Shown: piece by piece, positions 1 to 11,089 of the stretch | How positions within the stretch are numbered: position 1 is the first letter of the stretch | Layout of the letters: each line of letters starts with the position of its first letter | NCBI GenBank assembly: GCA_015179025.1 | Contig: WHUX01000088.1 | Span: 1-64,000 of the forward strand | DNA from: Terfezia claveryi | Lineage: Eukaryota; Ascomycota; Pezizomycetes; Pezizales; Pezizaceae | Direction of reading: 5' to 3' | DNA length: 64,000 nt | Notes under the pieces: generated by a model | Told to the model about the DNA's origin: nothing | The model's database searches: none | Seen by the model: only the letters and a program-made list of their open reading frames with translations | Position numbers and translations under genes: made by a program

Positions 1-402
1 TAGGGGAGAGGCTAGAATGGGGGCAAGGGCAAGGGTGAGAGAGGCAGAGGGTAAGGGACACAAGACATGTGGAGGCAGTTGCCGTGTGTGTCAAGGGAGG
101 CAGCTATGCTGCAGAGTTGTTTGTACGAGACAAGGATGTGCACAAGGGAGGTGCACAAGCGCTGGAGAAGCAAGGTTCTGTATTGGGTATACAAGACGTT
201 GGATGGAGATCCAACGAGAGGGCGGAGAGAGCAAGCTATATATACAGGCTTCCTTCCTGGCCAAAGCCACCGGAAGGAATAAGGTTCCCGAGACCCCTTA
301 TATCGGGAACAGAGATAACAATGATATCAATCAACAATAATAAGAGTCGGACGGAATTCCGTCTGACTCTCAAACCTGGCAAGGAAAGGATAGTTGTGAC
401 AC
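1..402 (-). repeat. gypsy-1 3' LTR (partial)
   Basis: Ends in ...GTGACA at 402, next to the polypurine tract, and matches the 5' LTR at 5431-5832 without a length difference. It carries a 28-base near-perfect palindrome at 343-370 in the U3 part and a TATA-like stretch near 235-245 (minus-strand promoter). Confidence 0.95.
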
Positions 403-420
403 TATCCCCCCTTTAGGCTC
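403..420 (-). promoter_or_regulatory. gypsy-1 polypurine tract
   Basis: On the minus strand this reads AGCCTAAAGGGGGGATAG directly before the LTR start TGTCAC. The same tract flanks the 3' LTRs of gypsy-2 (42937-42954) and gypsy-3 (46322-46339). It is the expected plus-strand primer for reverse transcription. Confidence 0.9.
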
Positions 421-583
421 GGAGCCCCAGCGACAAAAAGCAAGGCGAAAAGGCAAGGCAAAAATAAACAAACAAACAAACAAGGTGGACGAGTAACCAA
501 TAACCAATTCCAGGATGACAAGAATATCATGGGGTGGGGCGGGGCTTCCGGGAGTAACACTGGTGGAACAGGGCGACCAAGTT

Positions 584-865
584 CTATGTGTTTTCCAGAT
601 CTTCAGCGGGTTGCCAGGTCGACTCTTTATCCCCTAACCACTTGACCTTATACTGAACTCGCCCATAGTGCTTCTTGGAATCCAGTACCTCCTTAACCTC
701 CCACTTCTCTTCACCTGCAATCACTACGGGAGGGGGTGGGGGGTGCTTTTGCCCGGGGAGGGGATTGTTGGTGGCTGGCTCAATCTCTGAGACGTGAACG
801 ACTGGGTAGTATTTGATGTCTTTAGGGAACTTCAACCGGTAGGCATGAGTGCCCACATTCCCCAA
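584..865 (-). pseudogene. gypsy-1 integrase C-terminus with chromodomain
   Basis: An open segment of about 93 codons: first the end of the integrase (GTHAYRLKF..YPVVHVSEIEPA), then a proline run, then a chromodomain (EKWEVKEVLDSKKHYGRVQYKVKWLG....TWQPAEDL, in parts). Chromodomains at the Pol C-terminus define chromoviruses and are known to steer integration to heterochromatin. This is the best-preserved part of gypsy-1. The same domain recurs at 42492-42789. Confidence 0.9.
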
Positions 866-869
866 TATC

Positions 870-1990
870 TCATACAGTCACAGGAACTTATGATCCAGCT
901 TACGAGAAGGTCGTTTTGTCCGGAAGTGCCGGCTAGAGAGCCACACCTTATCTCCTGGCTGATACCTAAGGGCTGGCAACTATGATCTGTTAGCATACTC
1001 CGCTTGCCTGGCTTAAGCATATACCAGTTCGGCTCTTAGGGTAAGTGCAACTCAGCAATCTCCATGGCGAACTCCTTAGTAGGGTGTTCTCCCTAGCCTT
1101 GTGCAGGGGTGCTAGGGAGTCCATGAAACAAGGGTGCCAGCCATAATTGGCCAGAAATGGGGAGATTTATAGAGTCTCCAAGAAATGGTTGTTAGCAGTG
1201 AACACACAGGTTGCCAGCAGCAAAACCCAGTTGTTTTGCTGGTAATTGACATATGCTCTCAGGTACTACTCCATGATTGTATTCATTCACTCGGACTGAC
1301 CATCTGTTTAGGGGTGATATGCCATGGAGAGGTGTACGTTGATTCCTAGAAGCTCGCAGAATACCTTCCAGAAGTCCAAGATGAATTGGGGGCTGCGGTC
1401 CGAGACGACTGACTTGGGGAGACCATGGTAGCAGAATATATGGTTGAGGTAGAGGCCGGCGAAGTCCGGGCCGAACAGGTATTGTGGCAAGGTATAACAT
1501 GCCTTATTTTGGTCAATCGGTCTACTACCATAAGAATAGCATTAAACCCCGAATCCTCCGGCAACCCAGTCACAAAGTCATAGTTAGGTGTTGCCAAGAT
1601 TGGTCTGGGATCTCTAGGGGCTTCAGGGTCCCATAAGGAGCATGACGGATAGGCTTAGCAGCTTGCAAACATGGCAGTTCATATGTACCGCTCCACCTCC
1701 TTCCGTTGGTCAAACCACGTATATTGCCTAGCTAGCAGCTCTAAAGTTTTAGCTACTCCAGGATGACCCACAGCCAGGGTATCATGTGTTCCTTGATCAG
1801 CTGCATCCGCAGCTCCCTTCCGGTATATAGAGCCGATCTAGGTGGTATAGGAGGCCGTCCTAAGTGGTGCACTCGGCTAGGGAAATCTTGGTGTGACGGT
1901 GCTGTCTAGACTCCACTGCGGCGATTATATCCTTAACCAGGTCATCCTCCGCATATGCCCGTTATATCCGCAGAAGGAGATCTGCTCCAG
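870..1990 (-). pseudogene. gypsy-1 integrase (broken)
   Basis: Integrase pieces lie in several minus-strand frames. The HHCC finger region is near 1640-1840 (LYHLDRLY.., then a GHPGVAK-like stretch reached after a one-base loss). The core at 1346-1597 begins DFVTGLPEDSGFNAILMVVDR, carrying the first catalytic Asp region. A frame change falls near 1490, and the second-Asp region (VVSDRSPQF) lies at 1308-1490 in another frame. Comparison with gypsy-2 at 41514-42470 confirms the assignment. No functional product is expected. Confidence 0.85.
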
Positions 1991-1995
1991 GGTTC

Positions 1996-2062
1996 GCTTC
2001 AGCTTTAGCATCAGCCTCAGCATCAGTATCAGCATCAGCATCAGCATCAGCATCAGCCACAG
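1996..2062. repeat. CAGCAT-type hexanucleotide repeat in gypsy-1 pol
   Basis: About eleven imperfect copies of a TCAGCA hexamer. Read on the minus strand in the pol frame they give alternating Ala-Asp. The corresponding stretch of gypsy-2 (about 34750-34830) has the same acidic linker without the expansion. It sits in the RNase H-integrase linker. Confidence 0.8.
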
Positions 2063-2099
2063 CAAGGCTATTGGCTGCCAGTGAGATTTTCAGGTTTCA

Positions 2100-3560
2100 G
2101 TACCACCTGATTTTGGTACTTAGCCTTTCATCCCCCCCTTAGGGAGATCTCCTGATCTCCAGTTAATGCATCAGGCTTACCACCAGCTTTTCCGGGTCGT
2201 ACTTGATCTTAAAGTTCAACCGAGAGTAGAATTCTGACCACCTAGCCTGCCATCAGTTGAGCAGCTTGGTAGTTGTAAAATACCAAGGTTTTTGTATCAG
2301 ATAATACCTGATAATCCCCTTGGCTGACTCCAGATGCAGCCTCTACTCCTCGAATGCCCTCACGATGGCCATCAGCTCCTTGTCGTAGATCTCGTAGTTG
2401 CACTCAGCCGGTAAGTGCTTTTTCAGAAGTAGGCCACTGGGTGGAGATGCCGTTGACATACTGGGAGAGGATTCTCGCAGAAACATAATGGAGGCATCGG
2501 TTTCGATGACACATTCCTGGTCAGAGTCAAATATGCTAGATCGGTGCTGAGTAGAAGGCTTCCTTGAGGTTCTGGAAGGCAGATTGGGCTTCTGGATTCC
2601 AGTCGAAGCACTGGTCTTTTTTGGTCAGGGCGTGAGGGGGGCTACGATCTTCGAATACCCTAAAATGAACCATCGGTAGAAGTTAGCGAATTCCAGGAAG
2701 GCTTGGACATCCTTGAGATTTACTGGGATTTGCCATTCCTGATAGTGGTAACCTTGGCAGGGTCCATCCTGAGGCCCTTCGTGTGATGATCAGTCCCAGA
2801 TACTTGACCTCTGCACATGAAACTGCATTTCTCAGGCTTGAGGTACAATCTGGCTTGCTTCATTTTTCGAACACCTGCCAGACATGAATCTTGTGTTCTG
2901 CTAGGGTATCCGAATAAATCAAGATATCGTCGAGGTAAGCCATGCAGAACACATCCAAGAAGTCTCATAGGTGTCATTAATGAAGTGTTGGAAAGAGGCC
3001 GGGGCATTGGTTAAGCCGAAGGGCATAACATTGTACTCGAAATGGCCATATCGTGTCCGGAAGGCGGTTTTCCACTCCTCCCCCTCAGCAATCCATACCA
3101 GGTTGTATGCCCCTCTGAGATCCAATTTGGTGAACCATTTCGCCTTAGAAAGCCTGGCTAATGTCTCCTGGATTAGAGGCAAGGGATACCTGTTCTTGAC
3201 CGTTATCTCGTTCAGGCCACGATAATCAACACATAACTAGAGGGAGCCATCCGATTTCTTGACGAACAGCACAGGGGCACCCGCCGGGAAGAGCTGTACC
3301 GAATGAAGCTCTTATTGAGATTCTCCTCCAAGTACTTCTTCAGAGCCTCCAGTTCCAGCCGAGACATTCATAGAGCGGGCCGTATAGGGGCATTTTCCTT
3401 CCACCAGGGGGATTGTATGATCGTAAGGTCGATGTGGTGCCAGCTTCTCCCGGCTTTCTCAGAGAACAAGTCAATGAATTCGTGTATTCACCCGGCACCA
3501 TGGACTTCCATTCTTCTTGGACCGTAGCTTATTGATTTCCAGGTTAACTTCGCAGATTGA
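2100..3560 (-). pseudogene. gypsy-1 reverse transcriptase and RNase H (broken)
   Basis: The RT core is clear at 2919-3182: [13 protein letters not shown], then [21 protein letters not shown]. The catalytic YLDD follows at 2926-2937 after a frame change (frames are separated near 2970). RNase H is in pieces down to about 2170. Frames change several times and stops are frequent, unlike in the chromodomain. Gypsy-2 at 33390-34700 has the same proteins. Confidence 0.9.
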
Positions 3561-3790
3561 TAGAGTATGGCTTTCAGCTTGTGCCTTCTGGTAAGGTAAG
3601 CAAAGGCCCCTGCTCCAATGAAGTTGATATGAGGGGTTTTAGTGGGGGGTTTCTGCCATCACCTAGCTAGGATCTCTATCGGGGGTGGTAGGGCACATAA
3701 TCCTTTAACGGCAGTCTATGGGGCACCGCAGTGCTTCTTGCAATACCCGCTGTTAAAGTTCAAGGTGTAAGAGCAAAGTTAATGGAGACA
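3560..3790 (-). other. gypsy-1 protease-RT spacer
   Basis: Decayed pol sequence between the protease and RT cores. I can place it only by its position and by similarity to gypsy-2 (33130-33390); no motif is readable. Confidence 0.5.
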
Positions 3791-4252
3791 TCATGCATTC
3801 GAAGCCAGGGGATCCCAGGACAATGGGTATTTGAGCTTAGTTACAAACATGAGGAGGCTTTCCGAATGGTCTCCAATGGCACTAGGTAGGCATGCGAGGT
3901 CAGTAATAGCCCCAGAAGAGATAGGTCGGCCATCAATGACATCAAGAAGGTGCGGGGTCTTTAGCTTGGCTGTTGGTATCGAATTTTTACTGACAAAGGT
4001 CTGATCAATGAAGGCTATTCCTGAAGCACCACAATCTATGAGAGCTGATATTACCACTGTTTTACCATTGAATTTAACAGTTATTGGTACTACAAAATGC
4101 TCGCCAAACAAGCGAGATTCGTCAACAGACATAGATGCAGGAATAGAGAAAGACGACAAAGACAAATAATCCAGGATAGGTCCCTTGCTAGTGTCAGCAA
4201 CTAGGCAAGGGACTCCACTTTTTCCGACTCTTCCAGGGTCTCGGATATGCAT
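3791..4252 (-). pseudogene. gypsy-1 aspartic protease
   Basis: An open stretch of 153 codons on the minus strand with the retropepsin-like active-site segment ALIDCGASGIAFID, then KLKYPLSWDPLASN. The D-C-G-A-S form of the active site is shared by gypsy-2. The open frame starts within Pol, not at a real initiator, and follows the Gag knuckle. It would mature the polyprotein in the particle. Confidence 0.85.
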
Positions 4253-5331
4253 GTACGGCCAGGGAGTGGTTTTTGCGAGGGGACAGGCCGCGATGAAATA
4301 GTCCCCTTTTCCACATGCAATGCATAACCATTAGTTGTGGCGGTCCCTTTCCTCCTGAGTTAGCCGAGGTCTTCCCAAGAACAGGTTCATAGGGGCAGGC
4401 TTAGGGGTCGGTTGCTGTTGTTGGTATTGCTGTAGTTGCTGAGGTGAGCGGGTGGCAGGGCGGAAGGTAAGGTGGTGTCTCAACCTAGCCATCCGTTGTT
4501 CCACCCTGGATACCTGGTCGATTAATTCGTCGAACTCTTGGTCTCTGGGAGGGTAACCATGGCTTGTTGAAGCTCGTCATTCAGTCCCTCCTGGAACTGC
4601 TCGAGCTTTGACTGGTCGTTCCACAATACTTCTGCTGCCAGCTTAGAGAACTCTGCCATATATGTAACAGATCCGAATTATGTTGTTTCAGTGCTCGGAG
4701 GGCTCAGCTAGCCATGCCTATGGCATTGGGGTCCCCAAAAGCCCTGTCTAGAATAGTGAAGAGTGCCGGGATGCCATCCAGCTTAATCCCAGTCTCAAGG
4801 ACATATGGCTGGATTTGATCTACTGCCTTACCCTCCAGCAGGCACAGATATAAGCCAATCAGTGTTGCTCGGATAGGAATCTGGCTGAGTCCCCATTGAG
4901 TTTGAGGTTTACCGAGTTCTTCTAGGCTTGGAGGCGAGCCTTATCCCTATTGAATTTGGGGGGGTTGGAATACTTTCAGTTTTAGTGGTTGGTGCGGAGG
5001 GTGGGATTGCCGACATAGCGGCCATAGCTCGGTTGAGGGTCTGGATCGTGATTCGCTCGTTGGCCAGAGCAATAGTGGCATTATCGAGGTCGTTTTGGAG
5101 TACTGTGATTTCTTCATTGGCGGATCTCAGTTTTCATTTAGCCATAGCCAAGCTATTGCCGAGTTCGGCCCCGATGGCATCCATAGCCTCGAAGATGTCG
5201 ATGACCTCTTGACAATAGGCATTCAATTTATTCGGGCCTGAGGGTATAGGGGAGTTCCTCCAGGTTTGAAACCTGACAGCGGATGAGAGGTTCCGGACAT
5301 GACAGTGTACCAGTTGGTCGAGAAGATCCAA
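4253..5331 (-). pseudogene. gypsy-1 Gag (broken) with degenerate zinc knuckle
   Basis: Starts with ATG at 5331 (MDLLDQLVHCHVRNL), shortly after the 5' LTR. The N-terminal part is predicted helical, the central part resembles the retrotransposon Gag domain, and a Gln-rich tail lies near 4410-4450. The knuckle at 4283-4324 reads CIACGKGDYFIAAC: C-x2-C-x4-Y-x4-C, with the usual His replaced by Tyr (gypsy-2 keeps His). CAC-to-TAC is a C-to-T change. Several stops interrupt the middle. Confidence 0.85.
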
Positions 5332-5336
5332 CGTAG
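5326..5336 (-). promoter_or_regulatory. gypsy-1 primer-binding site, probably self-primed
   Basis: The bases just inside the 5' LTR read CTACGTTGGAT on the minus strand, with no match I recognise to a tRNA 3' end. The 7-mer GTTGGAT is complementary to ATCCAAC in the LTR (minus strand, plus coordinates 5629-5635), about 35 bases downstream of the TATA-like stretch. Tf1/sushi-type chromoviruses are known to prime from their own RNA 5' end; this arrangement fits, but it is inferred. Confidence 0.45.
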
Positions 5337-5832
5337 TGTAACAATAGCTCTGAGGACAAGGCGACTAAGAGGTACGCCGGGGCAAGGGCAAGGCTAGGGT
5401 AACAACATGTAGGAACGCTACGTATGTGACTAGGGGAGAGGCTAGGATGGGGGTAAGGGCAAGGGCAAGAGAGGCAAAGGGCAAGGGACATGAGACATGC
5501 AGAGGCAGTTGCCACATATGTCAAGGGAGGCAGCTATGCTGCAGAGTTGTTTGTACGAGACAAGGATGTGCACAAGGGAGGTGCACAAGTACTGGAAGAA
5601 GCAAGGTCCTGTATTGGGTATATAAGATGTTGGATGGGGATCCAACGAGAAGGTAGAGAGAGCAAGCTATATATACAGGCTTCCTTCCTGGCCAAGGCCA
5701 CTGGAAGGAATAAGGTTCCCGAGACCCTTTATCTTGGGAACAGATATAATAATGATATCAATCAACAATAACGAGAGTCGGACGGAATTCCGTCTGACTC
5801 TCAAACTCGGCTAGGAAAGGACGGTTATGACA
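5337..5832 (-). repeat. gypsy-1 5' LTR
   Basis: 496 bp with TG...CA ends: TGTAACAATAG at 5337 and ATGACA at 5832. On the minus strand the TATA-like box is near 5666-5676, followed by a pyrimidine-rich leader. A 30-base palindrome with one mismatched pair lies at 5773-5802 and a GTTGGAT/ATCCAAC hairpin at 5629-5646. The flank starts ATATT (5833-5837). Confidence 0.95.
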
Positions 5833-5837
5833 ATATT

Positions 5838-6804
5838 CTATAACTAAAAGTTAGTAAACTTATTCTTATTGAAAACAAAATAAGTTATTTCTTAAGACTT
5901 TTAGTTATCCTAAAAAGTATGTATTATTACTTAACTATTTATAAGATAACTAATAATTTAGAATTATAATAATAATAGTAGAATAAGCTAATAGTTATTA
6001 GATATCTTATATAATAGATTGCCTTTAATATCTTATATTAAAAACAAAAGTAGTATTTATACTATATATACTAGAGTGTCTTAAAAAAGTATAGAACTCC
6101 TACTTTATATATTCTTTTCAATTATTTTGATAACTACTAAATATTAATTATGAAAATAGTACCTAGTAGACCCTTCAGTCTTAAATAAGGGGCTATAGAG
6201 GATGGAAAACTAAGTTATAAGCTAGTAAAATAATATAGTTAGCTTTTAGTACCAAAAAGTTAGTATTTCTACTATGTATTTAAGGATTCATAAAATAATA
6301 TAAGTATATATAGCTTTTACCCCCTTGAGACTCATAATAACTATATACTATACTCTCAATATAATAATATTATTTAATAGAGAGAAGGAGAGTAATATAT
6401 CAAAAATGATTGTTTACTTATTAAATTAGAAGTTATTAATAGATTGCTTTAAATTTAAGTAGAACTAAGTCATTTATCTTTTAAATATAGCAAAAGCTGA
6501 AATATTACTATAAAGAGTAATTCTATAATACTTTTTATTAAGATATAATAATATACTAATTTCCTATATATATATAAGTTAGTTCTAAGCCTATATAAGA
6601 AGTAAGTTATATATAATACTCTGTCTATTACTCAAATTCTTTTAGATACTCTATATATATATATATATATATAGTTCTATACATTCCTTTGGCTATATAT
6701 TATAATAACTTCTTATAGGTAGTAAGTATAGCTTCAATTATACTTTAGTTGTATTAGAGTTATACTTTAAGATAAGTTTTTATTATTTGAATTTTAGGTA
6801 TAGA
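5838..6804. other. AT-rich decayed DNA, no gene seen
   Basis: Very AT- and TpA-rich, with runs such as (TA)n near 6653-6672. Stops are dense in all frames. It looks like RIP-degraded repeat DNA. I see no promoter, RNA gene or recognisable protein. Confidence 0.6.
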
Positions 6805-7050
6805 GTAATCACCTAATAAACCTGTTCAGCAAAACCTTAGGTAATTATCTAATATACTTATCTACTATATATATTATCAAAACTTTAGTAATTACCTGAT
6901 ATATCTACTTTCTACATACTATTACTAAAATAAAATATTAAGTCTATTTATTACTCTAATGTCATTAAGTAATATTTAATATATTTAATATAGCTAGCCA
7001 TATTAGTAATTATTAGCTAGAATACTATATTTAATTACTTAACTATTACA
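6805..7050 (-). repeat. LTR fragment related to copia-2
   Basis: Read on the minus strand from 7050 (TGTAATAGTTAAG..) this matches 61661-61885 on the plus strand for about 230 bases; similarity fades after a shared GGTTTATTAG. The outer end begins TG here and TA in the other copy, as expected after G-to-A decay. It is probably a solo or truncated LTR of the copia element at the window's right end. Confidence 0.65.
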
Positions 7051-7058
7051 TATATATA

Positions 7059-8990
7059 TGTTCTGGTCCGTTCCGGGATTCCAGGCCATACCGGTATAGA
7101 CCGGGCCGTTCCAGGATTGCCTAGGCTATAGCGGTATGGCCCCCTATACCAGTATGGACTGGGCCATTACGAGATTGCAAGATTACCCAGGCCATTCCGA
7201 GATGGCATAAATATTCATATTTTCTTATATTTCCTCACGCACACCCAACTTATTTGGCCTAACCAACGTAAATCATTTGATGCCATATTCCTAGATTTAT
7301 GTCTACCTTAAGCTCTACCCTCTACGTAGTCACCATCCCATTCCAAACTCCAACGCAAATGGTCTCCCAGCATATCTGCGTCCGCGCTACTGCGCTTATT
7401 CTTGTAGTTCACCTGCATTATATGCATTTTGAAATAATCTATTTTATTCTCACGATTATCTAATAAGGCTATCTAACACGCTGCGCCCCAAAACCCCTAT
7501 CTGTACCAGCCTTCATATCTGCATCCCTAGAATCCTAGATTCACCGTCCATATGAGCCTGCAATTCACTGTCCATATTAACCTGGATATCTACTAGAATT
7601 GAGCAAGCAACTCAGCCTAGAATCGAGCAAGGAAATCAGCCTAGAATTGAGCGAGGAAATCAGTAGAGAATTGAGCAAGGATATCACCAAATTGAGCGAG
7701 GAAATCAGCCTACAATCAAGCGAGCAAATCAGCATACAATCGAGTGAGCAAATCAGCCTAGAATCGAGCAAGCAAATCAGCGAGAAAATGAGCGAGCAAA
7801 CTAGCATAGAATTGAGCAAGCAAATCAGCCTAGAATTGAGAAAGGAAATCAGTAGAGAATTGAGTAAGGAAATCACCACTGACATAGAATCGAGCGAGCA
7901 AATCAGCCTAGAATCGAGCGAGCAAATCAGCATATAATCGAGCGAGTAAATCAGCATATGATCGAGCAAGCAAATCAGCATATAATCGAGCGAGCAAATC
8001 AGCATATAATCGAGCAAGCAAATCAGCATATAATCGAGCAAGGAAATCAGCATAGAATCGAGCGAGCAAATCAGCATATAATCGAGCGAGCAAATCAGTG
8101 AGAAAATGAGCGAGCAAATGAGCGAGAAAATGAGCGAGCAAACCAGGTAGAATTGAGCGAGCAAAATTATTTGGAAGGAATGAACAGGAGAAAAGCTCTA
8201 AGTCCCAGCTAGGCACACCTTGGAAATAGGGACTTGCCATGTCTTGCCGCCAGCCATTGGATCGACTGGCGCTGTCGTAAAACCAGATTACATGTCTTAC
8301 CTACAATCATCCCGCCATGTCAGTTGGGGCTCCTCCTGCAATTGGCAAAACCTAGCACAAAGGAGGAAATACCCATATATGGAAAACGAATGAGAAGACA
8401 AACATATAGAAATGATGGCTTTTCGGCCTCTATATATGCATGCAATTCATGCTTCCACTAGCTCTAGATAATAGTGTTTTGCATGCTTCCACTGGTGGTA
8501 AAAGTGTAATATTGTAGTGACTGGTAAGAGTGTAATTAAGCAAAGCAATGGTTAAAACACTTGTGTTTATTGCAAAGAAGTTATGGTATCGTGATCTTTA
8601 AAGGCTACTATTGTGCATGCTACAACCTCTTGTTCTTTGACCTAATGTTTCTCTACATAATAACCTTCATTTTGGGTATACCTCTACTGAGTATTTTCTT
8701 CAATAGGTCACTTATGTTATCTCCGATATTCTTTAACCAAATATTGCTACAAAATTACCTTCATATCGGATATGTCCCTATTTAGTACTTTTAATGTCAC
8801 TATGGCTGCTATGGTGTTGTGGTAAATCCTTGTTGCTATCTGTGACATTGAACAATTTAATTCCGTAATAGCCTGGTCCGTTGCGATATCCAGCCATACC
8901 ATAACGGCCTGGTCCGTTGTGATATCCAGTCCATACCGGTATGGACCAGGCCATACCGGTATGGACCGGATCCTGGAACAGACCAGAACA
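7059..8990. mobile_element. TIR element H, non-autonomous
   Basis: The ends are inverted: TGTTCTGGTCCGTTCC from 7059, and its complement with single changes ending at 8990. TATATA flanks both sides (7053-7058, 8991-8996), so the duplication could be TA up to TATATA. Subterminal palindromes of the type CCATACCGGTATGG recur in both arms (7094-7110, 8930-8970). The interior has a 24-bp repeat array (7590-8160) and about 700 bp of unique-looking DNA with no transposase-like frame. The right part resembles 26160-26460. Confidence 0.75.
7590..8160. repeat. 24-bp minisatellite in element H
   Basis: About 23 imperfect units of the type AGCGAGCAAATCAGCCTAG plus spacer, variants differing by CC/CA and CG/TG. 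Because 24 is a multiple of 3, long open frames arise on both strands (QISLESSE-like on plus, LICSLDS-like on minus); I take these as by-products. The same unit occurs at 25730-26040. Confidence 0.85.
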
Positions 8991-8996
8991 TATATA

Positions 8997-9447
8997 CCAC
9001 TTAATAATATCTTTATTTATTAAATAGAAAATGCTACTATATATATTATTACTAGTATTAAGTTTTCTACTATATTAAACTAGTTAGCTTTATTCTTATT
9101 ATACTTTAGTATATTATCTATATAATATAACTTTAATATACTTAGTAATATAAATACTTTATACTATTTATTAGATAAAATACTATTAAATAATTGATTA
9201 TTATTAAAGTAAATAAATAGGTAATAGTATAGTATAGAGGTAGCATAGTAACTAGTAGAGAATTTACTGAGAGTTAGAGTCATAAAAAAGTAAGTATAAT
9301 ATATAAATAAGTATAAATATAGTGTAAGTTACTTAATTAACTATGTAGAAAAGTAGGTAAACACTAGCCTTAAATATATGAATATAGAGTATAAATGAAA
9401 TATATAGTAAATTAACTTAAACAGAAAGTAATGAAAAGAAATCTATA
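8997..9447. other. AT-rich flank of gypsy-2
   Basis: TpA-rich decayed sequence between element H and the gypsy-2 target-site duplication. No gene or recognisable repeat boundary is seen. Confidence 0.5.
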
Positions 9448-9452
9448 AGTAA

Positions 9453-10037
9453 TATCACAACTATATTTTTAGTTTTGATTTGATACTCGAACAGGCTTGT
9501 TTGGGTATTATACTATTCTGACACTCAAATAGGCTTGTTTAGGTATTGTTAATGGGTAATTATTATCTTAACTTTCAAGATAGAAATCTCGAGAAGCTTA
9601 TTCCTTCTACTGCCTTGGCCTAGAATCATGTATATATATCTTCAATTCTCCACCCTCTCGTTGGATCCCTATTCAATATCTTATATATCCAATATAGGAC
9701 CTTGCTTCTTCCAGCACTTGTACACCTCCCTTGTGTACATCCTTGTCTCATACAAACAACTCTGCAGTACAGCTGCCTCCCTCCTACATACACAGCAACC
9801 ACTTCTATGTATCTATTACCCCTTACCCCTTGCCTCTTGCCTCTTGTCTTTACCCCTTATCCTAGCCTTCCTCTAGTTACACATATAGTGTTCCTATGTA
9901 TATGTCTTACCCTAGTCTTGCCCCTACCTTGTCCCAGCCTTCCCTGATTATACATGTAGCATTCCTATATATGTAATCCCCTTACCTACTGCCCACGTGT
10001 ACCCCTTGGTTATCTTGTCTCCAAAGCTATTATTACA
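9453..10037 (+). repeat. gypsy-2 5' LTR
   Basis: 585 bp. The expected TGTCAC start is TATCAC here and TATTAC in the 3' copy, a G-to-A decay at the terminus. It carries two direct copies of a CAGGCTTGTT-containing motif in U3 (about 9490-9545), a TATA-like box near 9630 and a pyrimidine-rich leader. It ends ATTACA. Confidence 0.95.
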
Positions 10038-10438
10038 CTATGTTGGATCTTTTAGACCAACCAGTATGATGTCTGCGAACATTCTACTACTTACCGATAG
10101 ATTTGTAGCCTATAGAGTGACTCCAATCCCATCAGATCCAGCAGAACTATCAGTATACTAATAAACTGTGATCGAAATATTCATAGAGACTTATGTCATT
10201 AGAGAACAACAAGGAGTAGAACTTCAGAAAGCTAAAAAATAAATCCAAGAAGCTAAAGCTAAAATAACCCTCCTTCAAGAAGATGCAGTAGAGGATAGAA
10301 TAACCATCTGAAGACTGACTTGTACCTTAGACCTGGCCAATAGTCCAAAGAACCAGAAAATACAAGAACTACTAATTCCGCCCAAGTTTAATAGGGACTA
10401 GGGCTAGTTATGAGAATGGAAGAACTCTATATAAATAA
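10038..10438 (+). pseudogene. gypsy-2 Gag N-terminal fragment
   Basis: Begins just after the LTR and matches the gypsy-1 Gag start (..LLDQPV.. region) but has stops such as TAG at several Gln/Trp positions. It ends where copia-1 inserted, at duplication AATAA (10434-10438). It continues at 17657. Confidence 0.8.
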
Positions 10439-11075
10439 TATTAAAAGGATACTATGAGTGGAGGTATCGTGGTAGTAATTACGGAGGTAGTAGTAGTAGA
10501 TAGTAGTATGTATTAAGCAGAGAGAGTGTGCAAGCAGAAGTGCAAGAGAGTAGATAGTAGAACTATATCAAAAGTAGACAGTCTATTGAGTCTAATTGAG
10601 AAGTATATAGAGTAGGAAACTTATATATAATGGTACAAGTTGAGAGTAAGGATCTAGTAGGAAAGTTTAAGTTACATAACCTAAAAATAGTATATCATGA
10701 ACATGTGAATAAAGAAATACATAGAGGTGTATGACTGAGATAGTAATATGAGTTAATGAATATAACAGAAAGTCATAGAAGTGGTGATTGTTGAGTCATG
10801 AGAACTGAGACAAGTAAGCAGTAACCTTAAGTAGTAAGGTAGTATTATATAATGATAATAGATACTAAGTTAGGAAAGTAAGCAAAGATAATAAGAATAT
10901 ATAAATAACATATAAACATATATGAAAGAAATAATATAGAAGTCCTTAATTGGGTAGCAAGTGTCCATGTTAGGTATCAGCATGATATAGAAGTAATTGT
11001 AAGAGAGAACAATATATTGTATAGAAATACTTAACTATATTGAAAGGAAATGATTATTTTCAACACCCCTTCTTA
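10439..11075 (-). repeat. copia-1 3' LTR
   Basis: 637 bp. On the minus strand it begins TGTTGAAAATAATC and ends CTTTTAATA, the last CA decayed to TA. It is the undisturbed copy used here to locate element B in the other LTR. Confidence 0.9.
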
Positions 11076-11089
11076 CTTGTTATCCCATG
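11076..11089 (-). promoter_or_regulatory. copia-1 polypurine tract
   Basis: Minus strand reads CAAGTAAGAAGGGG immediately before the LTR start TGTTG, directly after the pol stop codon (TAA, 11090-11092). Confidence 0.85.

Larger units (their letters stand above)
1..5832 (-). mobile_element. gypsy-1: Ty3/gypsy chromovirus, decayed, 3' LTR truncated by window edge
   Basis: Full chromovirus order is read on the minus strand: LTR, Gag with zinc knuckle, protease, RT, RNase H, integrase, C-terminal chromodomain, polypurine tract, LTR. The window starts inside the 3' LTR: positions 1-402 match 5431-5832 over the same 402 bases, so about 94 bases and the outer target-site duplication are missing. 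The inferred full length is about 5.93 kb. Stops and small indels break every gene, so the copy cannot move by itself. Gypsy-2 and gypsy-3 in this window belong to the same family. Confidence 0.95.

Noticed and set aside
7577..8164. 195-codon minus-strand frame and 112-codon plus-strand frame with 8-residue repeats.
   Set aside because: The 24-bp unit is a multiple of 3, so open frames arise on either strand; variants follow the nucleotide repeat.
9628..9947. Plus-strand frames of about 80 codons in the gypsy-2 5' LTR (also 43216-43449).
   Set aside because: Pyrimidine-rich LTR leader; low-complexity Leu/Pro/Tyr translations without a family.
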